A DNA stretch of 64,000 bases from Metaphire vulgaris. Lineage: Eukaryota > Annelida > Clitellata > Crassiclitellata > Megascolecidae. Positions 12,661 through 25,014 of this stretch are shown piece after piece. The translations under genes were made by a program, and so were the position numbers. The DNA lies in contig CM030867.1 in NCBI GenBank assembly GCA_018105865.1, positions 6,248,369 to 6,312,368 of the forward strand, written 5' to 3'. Numbering within the stretch: position 1 is the stretch's first letter; every line of letters starts with the position of its first letter. The notes below the pieces were generated by a model. That model had not been told where the DNA came from. It worked only from the letters and a program-made list of their open reading frames with translations, and made no database searches.

Positions 12661-13493
12661 AGGTGGGGCAAAACACAGTGGTCACAGTTGTGCCACAAAA
12701 ATTTTTCCAGGGGGCAAAACACATTTTGGCACAATGGTCACAGTTAATAATTTAGTAAGGTTTTCAAATTTCAAAGTAAAATATTGGTATTTGCATATTC
12801 CAGCCCCCTCCCCCCAAGTGCCCTCTCTTGCCCTAATGTGTGGGCGTCCGTGTTATGGCATTAACTGGGTTGAGCACTTGTGTGGATGGTAAGCTGGTCG
12901 ACTTGCTTAATGGTTGGAATAATACCGTATATTGTGGCTAGACCTCTAAAATTTTTGCTTGACATTTATAGATTCTATAGTTAACATAGAATGACTGAAA
13001 GAGAGAGTTAACATAGTAATTCTCGAGTTGTGTGTTGCTCCTAAATTCTGTTTATGCCTAAGCCTCAGAAAAAGGCTCAGCATTTTTAAAAATTAGAGTC
13101 GGAGACATGAGCAATTTCTATAGAACACAAGAAACAGCATTCAGAGCAGTAATTTTGTTAGACAAACGGTTTAAAAAGAAAAATTGTAAAACTGCAGGAA
13201 ACTTCAAAATATTTAAGTCCATAATTTTAACTTTCTCATAATAACATGTCGTTCATTTTACAAAGAATGAACATCTTCAAATTACACATCAAATTGTGGT
13301 TTTATTATTATGTTGTAATAACAATTGTCCATTGAACTTAGAAAAGCTATTGAAAGTGTATCACATATTTACATACACTATTCTGTACAATTACTATAAC
13401 CTTTCTTTGCCAAGAGTTTTTTCCAAATATGAACATTGTGATGTAGAAGTACAGCACGACAATACCTGGTTTAACAATATTTTGCAAAACAGG
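12661..13493. other. 3' flank of the PHRF1/SCAF-like gene
   Basis: No coding sequence is recognised. An AATAAA on the minus strand near 13299 could be a distal polyadenylation signal for the gene ending at 13917, although a MITE lies between them. Confidence 0.3.
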
Positions 13494-13799
13494 CAGTGGC
13501 GGTTCCAGGAATTCTTGGTGGGGGGATGAAAATTTTTTTTGAAGTTGGTGGGGGATGCAAAGTGAAGAAAAACAAGAAAAAAAGGGAAAAAATGTCATTG
13601 TTGGTAGTGTTTTGCTCACTAAATGTTAAGAAACCTTGCCAAGAAAGTCCGACAAGCAAGTAAAAGAAGGTCATTTGCAGTATTTTCACTAATTAAAAAA
13701 AAAACTCACCAGAAAATACGTTGACAAGCAAAGAAAGGTCATCTGGAACCCCGGTGGGGGTATGCATCCCCAGTCATCAACATGGTGGAACCGCCACAG
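13494..13799. mobile_element. hAT-type MITE, 306 bp
   Basis: The left end is CAGTGGCGGTTCCAGG and the right end is GGTGGAACCGCCACAG, with the exact 8-bp duplication AAAACAGG at 13486-13493 and 13800-13807. Two copies of the GACAAGC...GGTCAT module lie inside at about 13651-13675 and 13721-13743. It is next to the 3' end of the PHRF1/SCAF-like gene. Confidence 0.85.
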
Positions 13800-13916
13800 A
13801 AAACAGGCAAAATTTGATGACCAAAAGATTAATAATACAGATAATGTGGAACAAAACCAGAAATACATTTTACTGTTGATTTGCGATTGTTCTCTATCAG
13901 CCGCAAACAATTATCA

Positions 13917-14021
13917 TCATAACTGAAATTTCTTCCGCTGACTAACAATTCTATCAACGTAGGCACCGATCAATTGGACAATCTTTGCCTCCTTTATTTC
14001 TTCCTCTGTTTTGACTTTCAC
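13917..14021 (-). CDS. Exon 9 (terminal), PHRF1/SCAF-like gene
   Basis: The acceptor is AATTCTTAG|GTG, phase 0, and the stop is TGA at 13917-13919. It encodes 34 residues, including 'AKIVQLIGAYVDRIV', the last helix of the C-terminal domain. Confidence 0.8.
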   Translation of the reverse strand: MKVKTEEEIKEAKIVQLIGAYVDRIVSQRKKFQL

Positions 14022-17000
14022 CTAAGAATTATGACAGAATGTTAAGTGATCTAAAATCAGTCATATGTCATACATGCCATGAAATGCTTGATTCAGGAAC
14101 CATAGCTATGCAGGTGCAATTACGATAAAGCATCAAATCATCCAACAGAGACACAACTAGACACACAACTGAGCAAAAATTAAACAAAAAAGTCTCACAA
14201 AACCTGAGTTTCACACAAGTCTTGAAAATTGTGTATTAAAATTTAAAAAAACTGGAATATGTAAAAACATAGAAATCAAACAGATAAAAAAATCACATAT
14301 TCTGAGTTTCAAATACTTAGATTCTACTGCTAAAAACTCAGCAACAAGAACACAACAACTAGCAATGGGCAGATCTAGACCCTAAAGAAACAGATGCACA
14401 GAACGGTAACATATATGATGAGAAACTGATAGTAACGCTGGAATAAGAGCAACAAAAATTGAAGAGGAAATATGAGTTGAGAAAGAAGAATGTAAAGAGT
14501 CAGATACTACAACATGAAAGTATTTACAATGCATAGAAAGGATACAATGTATAGAAAGGCAGAATAAATAGGCAAGCCGAGATATCATATACCAAAGTAA
14601 AATCAAAAGTACCGATAATTGAGAACTTTGTTTATATGCTTTAGAAAAAGACATCAATCAACACAATATGAACTCTACAGTACATCAAACCAATTAGGCT
14701 ACAAAAAAATTCAAGGATGTAATCTGATTTCAGCACTTAACAATTTCAGGATGTAATAATATGACAAAAGCTCTGGAAAGTTGAATGTAATGACTACTAC
14801 CGACCTTGCTAATGACTTTTCGCATAATAAGTTTGAACTCCTCTGAGGTAATAACTCCTCTGTGATAGTATGGCTTCAGTGCGTTCCGAGCAAAACCGAT
14901 AACTTTATCTTCAAGGATTTTTGGATCGACCACACGTGGCTGAAAAATTATGCAGCAACACATATTAAAAATATATAATGTTTGTGCTAGATACAGGTGA
15001 CAGTTACAAAACGTCAGACAAATAGCCAAACTACATATGACCAAAGGCATTATACTTAATGGTCTACTCAGGAAAGAACTTAACACATTAACTGTAGAAG
15101 AACCTATGCAAATGTTAAAAAAATGGGACACACATTGTATATTCCGGCACCCAACATGTTTAAGCTTTCAATTTTCTGCACATGTTAGTTCTAATTGAGT
15201 GAAAATCAAATGTTAAACAACAGTGAAGAACCATTACAAGTGAACACAAGGACAGATGCCTACCTCACCACTCGGTGTCTGGGGCATCAACACTTTTCGG
15301 CTGCCCGATGACTGCATACTATCCTGACTCGTATCATCCGCTAACGAGCTGGACACCGTTTGACCAACAGGAGAAGTCAATGCGACGTTTGAAAGAGCGT
15401 TTGACGAGTCGGTCGACACAGCTGCCGGGGCGGCGGCTTCAGAATCAGTCGACGAAATTTTGTTGACACAGACAGATGGAGCGGCAACATCTGAATCAGC
15501 CACCGAATCGATTTCAGTCAACTCATTCTGAATTGTGACCAACATTTCCAGTAACTGCAGCTCATCCTCAATTCTGCTCACAGTAGCTAATTGAGACTTG
15601 ACAGCTTCTGGCTTGGTTTCTTTCTCAGAATTGTCCAAAGCTGTGTTATGTTTACACTTTGATTCATTTTTGCTATTGGAAAATTCCTCATTACAAACAA
15701 AATTCATGTTCTCATTAGATTTTCCAGATATCTGACTAACAGAATTGTAATTGTCTGTCTTATGAACATTGGTTTCTCCAGTTCTGTCGTCAAACTGGCG
15801 AGAAAATCGCTGTTCAGCAAAGAAATTCTTACGTTCATCGATATCTTGGAACATGTTAACTCGCTCACGAAAATCCATTACCGGTAGTTGATTGCTGGAA
15901 TTAAATTTAGGTCCGACATCAAAGCAACACCTGTGGAATTTGGAGTTCTAAATAAGGTAATTGATGCTGGTGAATGGACAGAATCTGGTTTTCCTGCATT
16001 CAAATATTCTAAACTATGAACCGGTTGGACTGAAGCCAGAGAGTTATGTCTTTCATGAAAAGCCCTAATTGCGCTATCATATGCTCCAATATTTCCTTGA
16101 TTGAGGCTTTCGTTCTGTTTTGACAAAGGACAACTGCGTAAATCGATGTCATTCTTCGTTTTGGGCGAGACGCTGTGATTCAAAGAGAGTGCAGATTTTT
16201 TACTGGATGACATTTCCTCGTGGACAGAACCATGATCTTCCTGCATCATACTCTGGAACATGGTGACAAAATTCTTTGCTTGATTCACCGATTCACAGAT
16301 CATGTTCAGCAGTGCCAGATTATCGGGTGCCTCACTGCTCGGCAAAATCAAACTCTTTTGCAGCTGAGCGTGGAATTCCGAAAGCCTTTGGCGTTTGTCA
16401 GCAGAAACTGCAGTGCCACTGGTCAGCACTTCTTGAATTGTGTTTGCAAGCAGTCTGACGTTTTCAAGCATGCTGTTAGAATCATCCATCAAACTAAAAT
16501 ATTTTCTAACACATTCAATCGTTAAAAACAAATAAAATAAGAAATATTCTAAAACAAAGTGAAATTCAATCATGATAATGATTACCGTCAACTTATTTTC
16601 TATCCATATGCTGAAGAAGCACAATAGCATACTGTGAGCATAAGTATAGCAATACTTAGGTCAGAATAAGTAGGTCAGAATCATGTGAGCTGACATGCTG
16701 TTTATAGAGAGAAGACATTTTTAAAGTGCTAGAACAGATCCCCGAGGAGCTCTAAAAATAATAATATAACCAAATTAATGTCTGTAACTCAGACAGTCCG
16801 GCACATAGACATATTTCACATATAAAGCTGCAGTAAAAGCTGCTTCTAGTCCGTTAAATTACTAAGTTGCTAATCTTTACTCTGATCACTGATGCCTCAA
16901 ACTATTTCATTAGTTAAAACAAAACTCGGCTTCCATTATAAAACCAATCAAGTGTCGTCATTTCACTCAAATGTATTTCTAGAACTGGTGTTTCGTTTCT

Positions 17001-20000
17001 GAAAGTGCCAGGTGCATATTGTCTCGTGTTTTCAGTCTGCTTCTGTTCCTTGTCTTAACCCTTTCGCTGTCGTGTTGACGAGCGTCGTTCGTCACCATAC
17101 ATTGTATGACACCGTACAATGTAAGGCATCGCTGGTAGTGGAAATGCATCAATATTTGCAATACACGAGTATTGTTAGACACTGTTTGGGCTATATTGGG
17201 CTGGTTTTTTTTAAAATGTGGATGTGTTATATGCTATGCTAGTAGATAGTAACAGCCAGCCATGAGCTGGCCATGCTCATGGGCCTTCAGCTCTGGCTTG
17301 TGGCAGTGCTAGCAAAAATCCCAACTAAATTAAGTTAATATTTAGAAATAATGAGTAAAAATGATTTAGAAAAGATAAGTTGTGAATGTTAGAAGATAGT
17401 GATTATAGCAAAGAGTGATACTGGATCCACTTCCACTTTTGGCACATGGCAGATAAATTTACCATATATTCATTGGCAGCAAAAGGGTTAATTAGTTGAT
17501 GAAAATCCAGATTTTCTTGCACAGCTGCTTTGGTCTTGGATGAACAACATAATCCTAAGCCAAGATGGCAAAATTTCCAACAGCAAAAAGAAAGGAAGAG
17601 CATCTTTATGCACATGCTTTCATGTTTTTCAACTCAAAGTTTCAAGAATTTCCAGGTAGTTGAGCAAAGAAAGAAACTAACAAAATATAGCAAGAAATAT
17701 TGAAGTCATAGCAGGCAAGCTTTTTAAAAAAGCAGACAGTAATGCAAAAGAGTGAAATCTTAAGCTGGAAGTCAAGCAAATGTCTCCTAATCTGACCTTA
17801 TGAAAGCTAACAAAAACTCTCACAGGAAGAGTTTGGCATGGAGTCGAGAGAAGGATGGAAGGGGGGAAAACTGTGCACATGGGCATTGACAAGCAATAAA
17901 GAAGCCACCAAACACTTTTTAATAACCAAAAACATTTTAAAATATATACAGACTAGCTGTTTGCCCCATCAGAGCATGACGGAGGATCAACATTGGGGAT
18001 TTCCACGTTACCTAGGGCTTTGCTATTTTTACCCCTCAAGCTCCGCCCATGTCTAGAATGACAACAGCGCATAGTCCAGGGAGGGAGGGGAGTGAGGGGA
18101 GTTATATGTCATGTGCCATGAGCACGTCATCCAATATGAACGTGGTTATCCACAGACAAACAGACAGACTTTGGGAAATTGTATCTCTACTTAAGTGAAA
18201 TTAACCATTGCAAAGAACATACATCCACACATACTGGTAGTCGTTTAAGCAAATGTTGACTTTAAACTCTCAATAGTTCACTGGTTCAAATGCAGCTTGA
18301 AAATAAAGCTTTAGGGATGCTGAGAGGTCTCGAGGAAAAAGCGTCTGGTGATGCACAAAAGAGCAAATCAAAACACATTCGCAGAACTTTTAAGCCGGTG
18401 CCATTTTCAGCTGATGCAGAGGCTCACAAAGCAGAAATCCTTCTCTGATGTTACCTCTGTTTATACTCAAGATAAAGAGACAGCAAAACTGTTCTTTTAC
18501 TATAACAGAGGACTATATCTATAGCAAAGAAAGCAACTTGTCCTGGGACACTGCTGTCCAAACTCCAAGAATACCTACTGCTGTCACTTAGGAATGCCAA
18601 TAATATTGGTGAAGAACCCCTTATTTTGTCATTTTGCCCCTGCACCTAAGTTTGAACTGATACCTGGATTCAAAGTTACTAATGGCTCATTTTGGAGGTT
18701 TTCAAAGAGCAAATCATTTTTTAAAATTTGCAAGTATTTGCAGAGCCTTCACAAATAGTATAATCATTTACAGAATTGTGATATAAAATAAAACAGATCA
18801 ATTGATTTCTTGTAAGGTAAATCCACAGGATTACATACAGACTAGACTTTGTTTCATATCTGTTTCCAGTCTTGACAACTGCATCAACTGCATCGTCATC
18901 GCCGTCATCTGCTGCGCCTGGAGGAGAGACAGAACCATCACGGTCATCACTCGCTGACTGAGTCATCAGTCCCAAAGGATCCCGATTGTATAACCTTATC
19001 CATTCCATCGACGGCTTTTCTTCTGCAAGATGGATAAAAAATGTTTTTAAGAAGAGAGACCCTATTCAGCAATTTCAGAAGCCTATAAGAGCACAAAATC
19101 TAGACGTTGGCAAAGAACATTGTACAGTGAAAATCATCTCAAACACAATGAATAAACTGAAAATTTTAAAGCATTACTCAAATAACAAGAGACTAACATT
19201 TACACGTAAGCATCATTTGATGACTTTTGGGGGACATCATTTCAAATATCAGATGTAAAATCAGAAGAGGACTTTAAGTGAAATCAGAAATCACTTTAGT
19301 TTCAGCAAAGAATTTGATTTGTCAAACTAACACATAGAAAAATGTCAACTTTAGCTGCAATGCATAATGTCACACGCACCTTAATATCAGAATACTAGAT
19401 ATTTGTACAAGCATCTAAGCCAATTACAATAAACTAAATTAAACAGAAATAATTATAAAAATCAGTTTATAATTTTGAACACAATTATAGTTGCCAAATT
19501 ATGAACCGGACAAATATTCAATAATCAATACCCACTTTTCTCAATGCTAGGCTCCTGCTGTTGCCGCTTTGCCATCCAATTTGATGACATCGACTGGCGA
19601 GCGTTTCCGCCTCTATGAGAACCAAATGAATTCACATTTCGATGGAATCCAGACGATTCGGAATTCCCAGCAGCAAATCTTCCATTGACATCGTTCTTTG
19701 AAATGTCTCGATTTTGATCTCTGTTTCCTTGTTCACATCCATAAGAACCGAACTGCCTGTTCCACCGATCTCCGGCACGATCTGGAGGACCGATCCTTCG
19801 CCATTCACCGACATGAACTGATGAACTCCCTCTCCAATTATCCGTTGTTTGCCACTGAAAATTTTCCCGTTCTCTTACAGATCCCTCAACCTTTGCCAAT
19901 ACACTACGGTCTTTGTCTTCTTCCATTGATGCTCTCATAGTAAGCAGAGGCTTATGCACACGAGGTGGTGCAGGCGGCGGTGGCGTCCAAACCACCGTCT

Positions 20001-23000
20001 CGTATTGCACCCGTGGGGGTTTCTTTTTCTTCTTTTCATTTTTCTCACTAGATTTAATTTTTGGAATCACAAAACTGCTAATCTTGTTTTGCTTTTGGTT
20101 TAATAAGAAATCTGCACTTTTCTCTTCTCTTGCAGTGTCATGCTTCTGCCTTTTCTCTTTGTCCATCCTTCTTCCAAAAATCTCACCCTGCTTCTTAAAC
20201 TCTGCTCTTACTTTCATAAGAGATCTCGAGACTGGATCTGTTGTGCTGCTGGTATCCACCCTCCTCTCAGTTTCCTGTCTGTTTCTGCCAGAATGGTCAC
20301 TCGGACGATCGTCATCAGACTTAAGACGTTGAGCAGATGGCTCGGTAGAACTGACGTCATCGACTGAAGAAATGCTACGCTTCTGTCCAACAAATTGTAA
20401 CAACACACAACAGCAACTATTATGGCCACAGAATCGCTTAACACATTCGATGCCTATTTTGGAATAATCAACTCCTGCAATCAACTCAAACGATACAATA
20501 CAAATTCAACAGCCCCCATGAATGCACCATTCAGTATCCATGAAGTTTACTTGAGTTCTGCTTTAATAGCACTATAAAAATTTACTTACCTACCTACTAA
20601 TTTATATCAAACGAATCAGATGTTTCTTTGTGCAAAAGAAAATATAGAGCAACATCTATTTTAATTACATGTCTAACAGACTTCAGCAAACATGAAAAAA
20701 TTAGCAAAGTACTGAACAAAGAATGCATTAAATTGAATAAAATTATAAAGTTTCCATTCCATGTCATTCACCAATAGATATGCCGTTTAGATGGAGGCAT
20801 TACGATACTTGATTTTCTTTTGTGGTCACCCATCCACACACTAATTGAAGCTAAAATGCTTAACTTTAGTGAAGTGAACTGAAGCAAGCACAGGCTGTTG
20901 ACATCAACATGCTTAGGATACAGATCACTTAAGACCATATGAATAAGTCCTACAGACAGTTAGACTTAGATAATAAAAGCATCATAAGTGCATAAAGTAC
21001 TTCAGAATTAACCCTTTTCTCTATTGTGCTGAGGTCCTCTGTCGCTCGAGTTCTTTTTCCTAGTTTTTCATCTACCCTTTCACTATCAGCTACAACGGAA
21101 TAGCATTCAATAACGGCATTTACCAAAAGCAAACAGAAAATTGAAGATTGGGTGGTAAAAGAGCAAACTGGAAAGAAAATATGCAGCAAAATTCATTGAG
21201 TTCAACTTCATACAATATATCTTTGTTAGATTTCTACAAAAATCTATTTTTAGCAGTCTTAAAAGTAAAACCTAAAAACAGAAATAAGATGGCTCAAAAA
21301 ACATTAAATTGCCCATTGGACATTACATTAATATTATTAATGAATTGTATGTTAAATTGCACATGCCTAAAAAACAACATTTCTATAAAAATGCAAGATC
21401 AATCAAATGTTCTTACATGTACTATTTTCTAATGACACACTTTTGACGCTCTGGTTTGTCCCCACAGTATGTGACGTCCTACGTAAAAAATATGGAACAT
21501 AATCAAAAATTTGGCAAATAAGAACCCTGTTTAACTTGTCACCTCTACTACCACATTAACAGCATAACGGTGTTCAGAAAATGCAGATATGCCTTAAATA
21601 CAAAAGAAATCTTTTGGAACTTGACAATACTATGCTAAATGCAATACATCAAAATATCCTAGACAACTGTGCTGATACAGCAGAAAAGTAATGCAATCCT
21701 CTATAGAAAAATAAAACACTTTGAGGTCATTTGTAACATACACTCACCTCTTGGACCAGATCTCCCATTCCACCAACTTTTTTTTTGTGACTGATTCAGC
21801 CAAGCGTTCCAGTTTAACAAAAGGCTGATATTTAGGATCTGTTTTGAAATGCTGCAAACTTAACTGTTGTAACTTTGAAGGCATTATAGCATCTGAACTT
21901 CCAACAGAACACATCGAAGTAGCGATATCACCGGCTGAACCAATCAGTTCCACATCTTCTGACAAAGAACTGTGCATTTGCTGTCTGCAGCTATGGTCTC
22001 CACTGCTCAATACCAAAGGTTCTTTTTCCTCGGATGTGATTACCTTTTCTGTTGCTTCAAAACGCTTAAAATCCTTCAAATCACGCACACCACCATCTTC
22101 TTTATCAAAAGTCTTAGAATTGTCCTCACCACTGTTGGACACTTCATCGAGTCTTGAACTGTCAAGTGCAGCCTCATCCTCTGCACTACGCATCAGGTTC
22201 TGCTCTTCAAGAGGCAAAACATTTGGAAATGGCTCAGCATCCAGTTCTTTGCCCTCGACTTTCGTTTCTTTTTCATGATTTTCCTTAGAACCAATATTGT
22301 CCGATTTCTTTGGATTATCAAGTAAGAACTTTTCTGCATCAGTAGTTGTGATGTCATCATCGACTGAAGGCTGCAATTCATTCACATCTTCATCTGGACA
22401 GATGGACAACTCTGTCACGGCCTCAGAATTTACGTTCACAGCGGCCTTACTACAGAAAATATCTGACAGCAATTTATCATTCAAAGAATTGTCGCAAGTC
22501 TGTTCATCAGACATGCTGAGGACTTTGTTGTCCTGAAACAAATCAGGCACGTCGTTCAAATTTTCTGCTTCTGTTTCCTTAAGGCTTTCTGTATCACACA
22601 TAACTAAATTAGAAACAGGAGATCCTATGGAAGCATCATTAGAATCAAGTCCCTTCACCACCTCTGATGCAGGCAGCTCGTTAGCACTCTCGTCTTCAAG
22701 TCGTTTACTTTCATCCATATTACATTTTACCAATTCAGATCCGTCAGCATCAGGAACGACTCCAATATCCAGCAACTCAAAGTTGCTACCGGAAAAGTCT
22801 GTCTTCAGCTCTGAATTTTTACTCTCTTTGGTATTTTCAGATCCACTTAAGTCATTGTTGACATTTTCATTACAATCAGAAACAATATCTTCACTATCAG
22901 ATAAAATATAACTAATGCCCTTTTTATGAGTCTTCAATGGTGCAATTGTTTCAACTTCATTGCTTTGAGAGGATTCTTTGCACAGTGTGACGTCAACATT

Positions 23001-25014
23001 AAGACCAGATTTCTTGCTGTCGACATGCACAGCAAAGTTCTTGCTGTTCTCCTGAAGCCTGGATTTCTTGCCATCATCTTGAAGACCCGGTTGCCTGCTG
23101 TCTTCTGGTCGATTGGATTTCTGTTCCTTGATTTCCTTTTCAACAAAACTTTGAAAGCTGTTTTTCAAAGAATCTTTAGAATGATGACGAGACTTACTCT
23201 TATGATTAGACTTTCTCTCATGATTTGAATGATTTACATGCGATTTACCATCATTATGTGACTTCTCGTGGTGTGAGTCTTCACGATGCGATTGATTCTG
23301 GCGTCGATCATGTGATTTATCTGTGTGCATTGATTTACTACCTGTGTCCTTTTGAAAGACAACCCCCAAGAGTCTTACTGACCGACTTGTCATCCGATTT
23401 ATCTGTCAGGTGTTTGTGAAATGACAACTGCTTTGGCTTTTCGTGTGGTAATCGGTCATCCTTATTTTTTACCTTCTCTTTTCCTAAATTATGTGCCTCC
23501 TTACTTAAGTGCTTAATTTTAGACTGTGGCTGATCATCATAATTTTTTGATTTCTTCAATGTGTCATGATCACTTGCTTTGCAATCCTTTTGTAATTTGA
23601 CAATTTTCTTAGAAAACTCCAAACTCTTGTCTTGATCGGTTTTCTTTTGGACAGCATCCGGAGAAAAAGGACTCTCAAATGTTAGTGAATCATCGAGTTT
23701 TCTTCGTTTATGAAATTTCCTCAGCAAATTATCACAGTTTGTCAAATTCACTCGGGAACTTTGCCAAAGCTTCCGATCTTCCCGAATCTCACTTTCAACA
23801 AAAACTTGTGCATCACCAATTTTTACCTTGACAAAAATCGGAGAAACGCTGCGCTGCTTCCTGACCTTTGGTTCAGAAGAAAATAACGGATTTTGCCAAA
23901 GAGAAGCAGAAGAACTTGTAGTGCATGAAAAAAATGACAGTCCTTTAAGCGATGCACCAGGTTCAGGACGAGATTTATGCTTGTCTTCATCTTTCTTTCC
24001 TGCCCGTTCTCCTTTCTTAGATTCAGTGGAAAGCGATTTCCTTTCACCTTTATTATGCTTTAATTGTTCGGAATTAATGCACAAAATGTCACGAGTCGAT
24101 TTCTCTTTTTTCCTATTAGAATCAATGTATTTTTCACTCTCGTAGGATTTTTTGTCAGAGTGCTGTGCTTTCTCTTTGCTACGATGCTGCTTGTCAACGT
24201 TATGCTCTAACAGATTTTGTTTATCAGAAGACTTCTTTTGAAAGGCAGAATTTTTTGTCAACAATTTGTCCTTGCCGTGACTTGATTTTAAGGTCTCATT
24301 GCTGCTTGATGTGTCATCAGATTTCTGCCTCTTTAACCTTTTTGCATGATGAAAACCACTCCTCCCAACATTCAAAACAGAAGGCTCACCATCAAATCTC
24401 TTCTCACGTTCAGTACTTATCCTTTCGTTGATTGAATGCGACAGATTTGTTGTTTTCACTAAACCCTCTTCCTTACTCTGATGTTCTTTAGTATTTTTCT
24501 TTGGATACACTTTAGTTTTGCTAGTTGAAGATGTTTTATCATGTCGATTTGACTTGATGCTAGCGTGAGGCGATTTTTTACTGAAAAGCCCATCATCGTG
24601 GTTGACCTTGTATTTGCCATGAGACTGCTTTCTAGGCAATGTCAGGACACTGTCGCTGGCATCAGATTCATTATCGGTGTCATTCCTGTCAGTGAAAATG
24701 GGTTTCATTCTGCGCCGAAATGAAGCAGAACTAGAAATGCTTTTCACTTTACTACTATTTTCTGAAACAATGCTGCGGATGTCTTCATCTGAAGTCATAT
24801 TTTCGCTAAAGTTGCTTCTAGAATTAGAATTTTCATTTAACAGATCCTTCTTTGCAGTTTTCAATGAATCATCATCAGATGACTCACAATCTGAGTCCTC
24901 TTGCAAAAACTTCTTTATGACTTCAGAAACTTTTTGATCTTTTGCAACTTCACAGTCTGAGGCAAGATCACTATTCGAAGCTCTCTCGTCTACTTCTGTG
25001 CTGAAGACTGACAT
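13917..25014 (-). CDS. PHRF1/SCAF-like nuclear protein, about 1904 aa
   Basis: Nine exons (25014-23379, 23341-21748, 21082-21013, 20382-19536, 19022-18839, 16493-about 15931, about 15844-15264, 14939-14805, 14021-13917) join without a frame conflict, 5715 nt in all. Residues 1-1076 are Ser/Asp/Lys-rich low-complexity sequence. About 1100-1380 has a basic patch and a 'WTPPPPAPP' run. About 1826-1904 forms the only recognisable domain, with 'NALKPYYHRGVITSEEFK', 'LIMRKVISK' and 'IVQLIGAYVDR'. That helical domain closes PHRF1, SCAF1 and SCAF11, where it is linked to RNA polymerase II CTD and splicing functions. No RING or PHD finger is visible, unlike PHRF1 and SCAF11. The ATG directly follows an AG acceptor. 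Function in transcription-coupled RNA processing is an inference from the C-terminus. Confidence 0.75.
14805..14939 (-). CDS. Exon 8, PHRF1/SCAF-like gene
   Basis: A 45-codon exon, phase 0 at both ends (TTTTTCAG|CCA; AGCAAG|GTCGGT). It carries the core of the domain, 'NALKPYYHRGVITSEEFK' and 'LIMRKVISK', the basis of the family assignment. Confidence 0.85.
15264..15844 (-). CDS. Exon 7, PHRF1/SCAF-like gene
   Basis: The donor is GGTGAG|GTAGGC, phase 0. The 5' edge is uncertain. With acceptor TTCCAAG|AT at 15844 it joins the previous exon in phase 1 across an 86-nt intron, but the frame stays open up to 15878 and other acceptors are possible. The exon is rich in Ser, Asp and Glu, with a possible helix around 'RIEDELQLLEMLVTIQNEL'. 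Confidence 0.65.
15931..16493 (-). CDS. Exon 6, PHRF1/SCAF-like gene
   Basis: The acceptor is AAATATTTTAG|T (phase 2), joining 'SSL' of exon 5 to 'MDDSNSMLENVRLLANTI'. It is helical and amphipathic at first, then Ser-rich. The proposed donor is ACAG|GTGTTG (phase 1). A rival is CTACCG|GTAATG at about 15884. Confidence 0.65.
17059..17487. mobile_element. PiggyBac-like MITE, 429 bp
   Basis: TTAA flanks both sides (17055-17058 and 17488-17491). The ends are CCCTTTCGCTGTCGTG and, inverted, CCCTTTTGCTGCCAATG. It is non-coding and sits in intron 5 of the PHRF1/SCAF-like gene. Confidence 0.65.
17492..18838. other. Intron 5 remainder
   Basis: Intronic sequence between exons 5 and 6. A GC-richer patch at 17950-18180, starting ACTAGCTGTTTGCCCC, looks like a repeat tail but could not be assigned. 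No exon was seen. Confidence 0.35.
18839..19022 (-). CDS. Exon 5, PHRF1/SCAF-like gene
   Basis: The acceptor is ATCTTGCAG|AA and the donor is AGTCT|GTATGT, phase 1 in and phase 2 out. It encodes 'MEWIRLYNRDPLGLMTQS' followed by an acidic 'DDGDDDAVDAV' run. Confidence 0.7.
19536..20382 (-). CDS. Exon 4, PHRF1/SCAF-like gene
   Basis: The acceptor is GTTGGACAG|AAG (phase 0). The donor is GAGAAAA|GTGGGT (phase 1), chosen over a nearby GG|GTATTG because it fits exon 5. It encodes a basic region with a 'EKKKKKPPRVQYETVVWT' block, a Pro run, and then an Arg/Gly/Asn/Ser-rich tail resembling RNA-binding low-complexity sequence. Confidence 0.75.
21013..21082 (-). CDS. Exon 3, PHRF1/SCAF-like gene
   Basis: A 70-nt exon with acceptor GCTGATAG|T (phase 2) and donor AAAAGG|GTTAAT (phase 0). 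It encodes about 23 charged residues, including 'ERVDEKLGKRTRATEDL'. It is short, but both phases match the neighbouring exons. Confidence 0.6.
21748..23341 (-). CDS. Exon 2, PHRF1/SCAF-like gene
   Basis: A large exon of about 531 codons ending at the strong donor CCAAGAG|GTGAGT (phase 2). It is Ser/Asp/Glu/Lys-rich with no fold recognised. At its 5' edge it overlaps the previous open frame. The join proposed uses acceptor GGACACAG|GT, leaving a 37-nt intron. Confidence 0.7.
23379..25014 (-). CDS. Exon 1 (first seen), PHRF1/SCAF-like gene
   Basis: It starts at ATG 25014-25012, directly after TTTTCCTGTAG, and ends at GGTCA|GTAAGA (phase 1). It encodes about 545 Ser/Lys/Asp-rich residues with many 'KKS', 'SDD' and 'DKS' runs. 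The ATG next to an acceptor means either a preceding 5'UTR exon, a trans-spliced leader, or an upstream coding exon I did not find. Confidence 0.7.

Noticed and set aside
17950..18180. GC-richer segment beginning ACTAGCTGTTTGCCCC
   Set aside because: Probably a dispersed repeat tail, but no ends, duplication or coding sequence could be established.
21844..22278. Plus-strand open frames over the large minus-strand exons (also 19913-20332, 37586-38014, 40346-40753)
   Set aside because: They are antisense shadows of Ser/Asp-rich coding exons.
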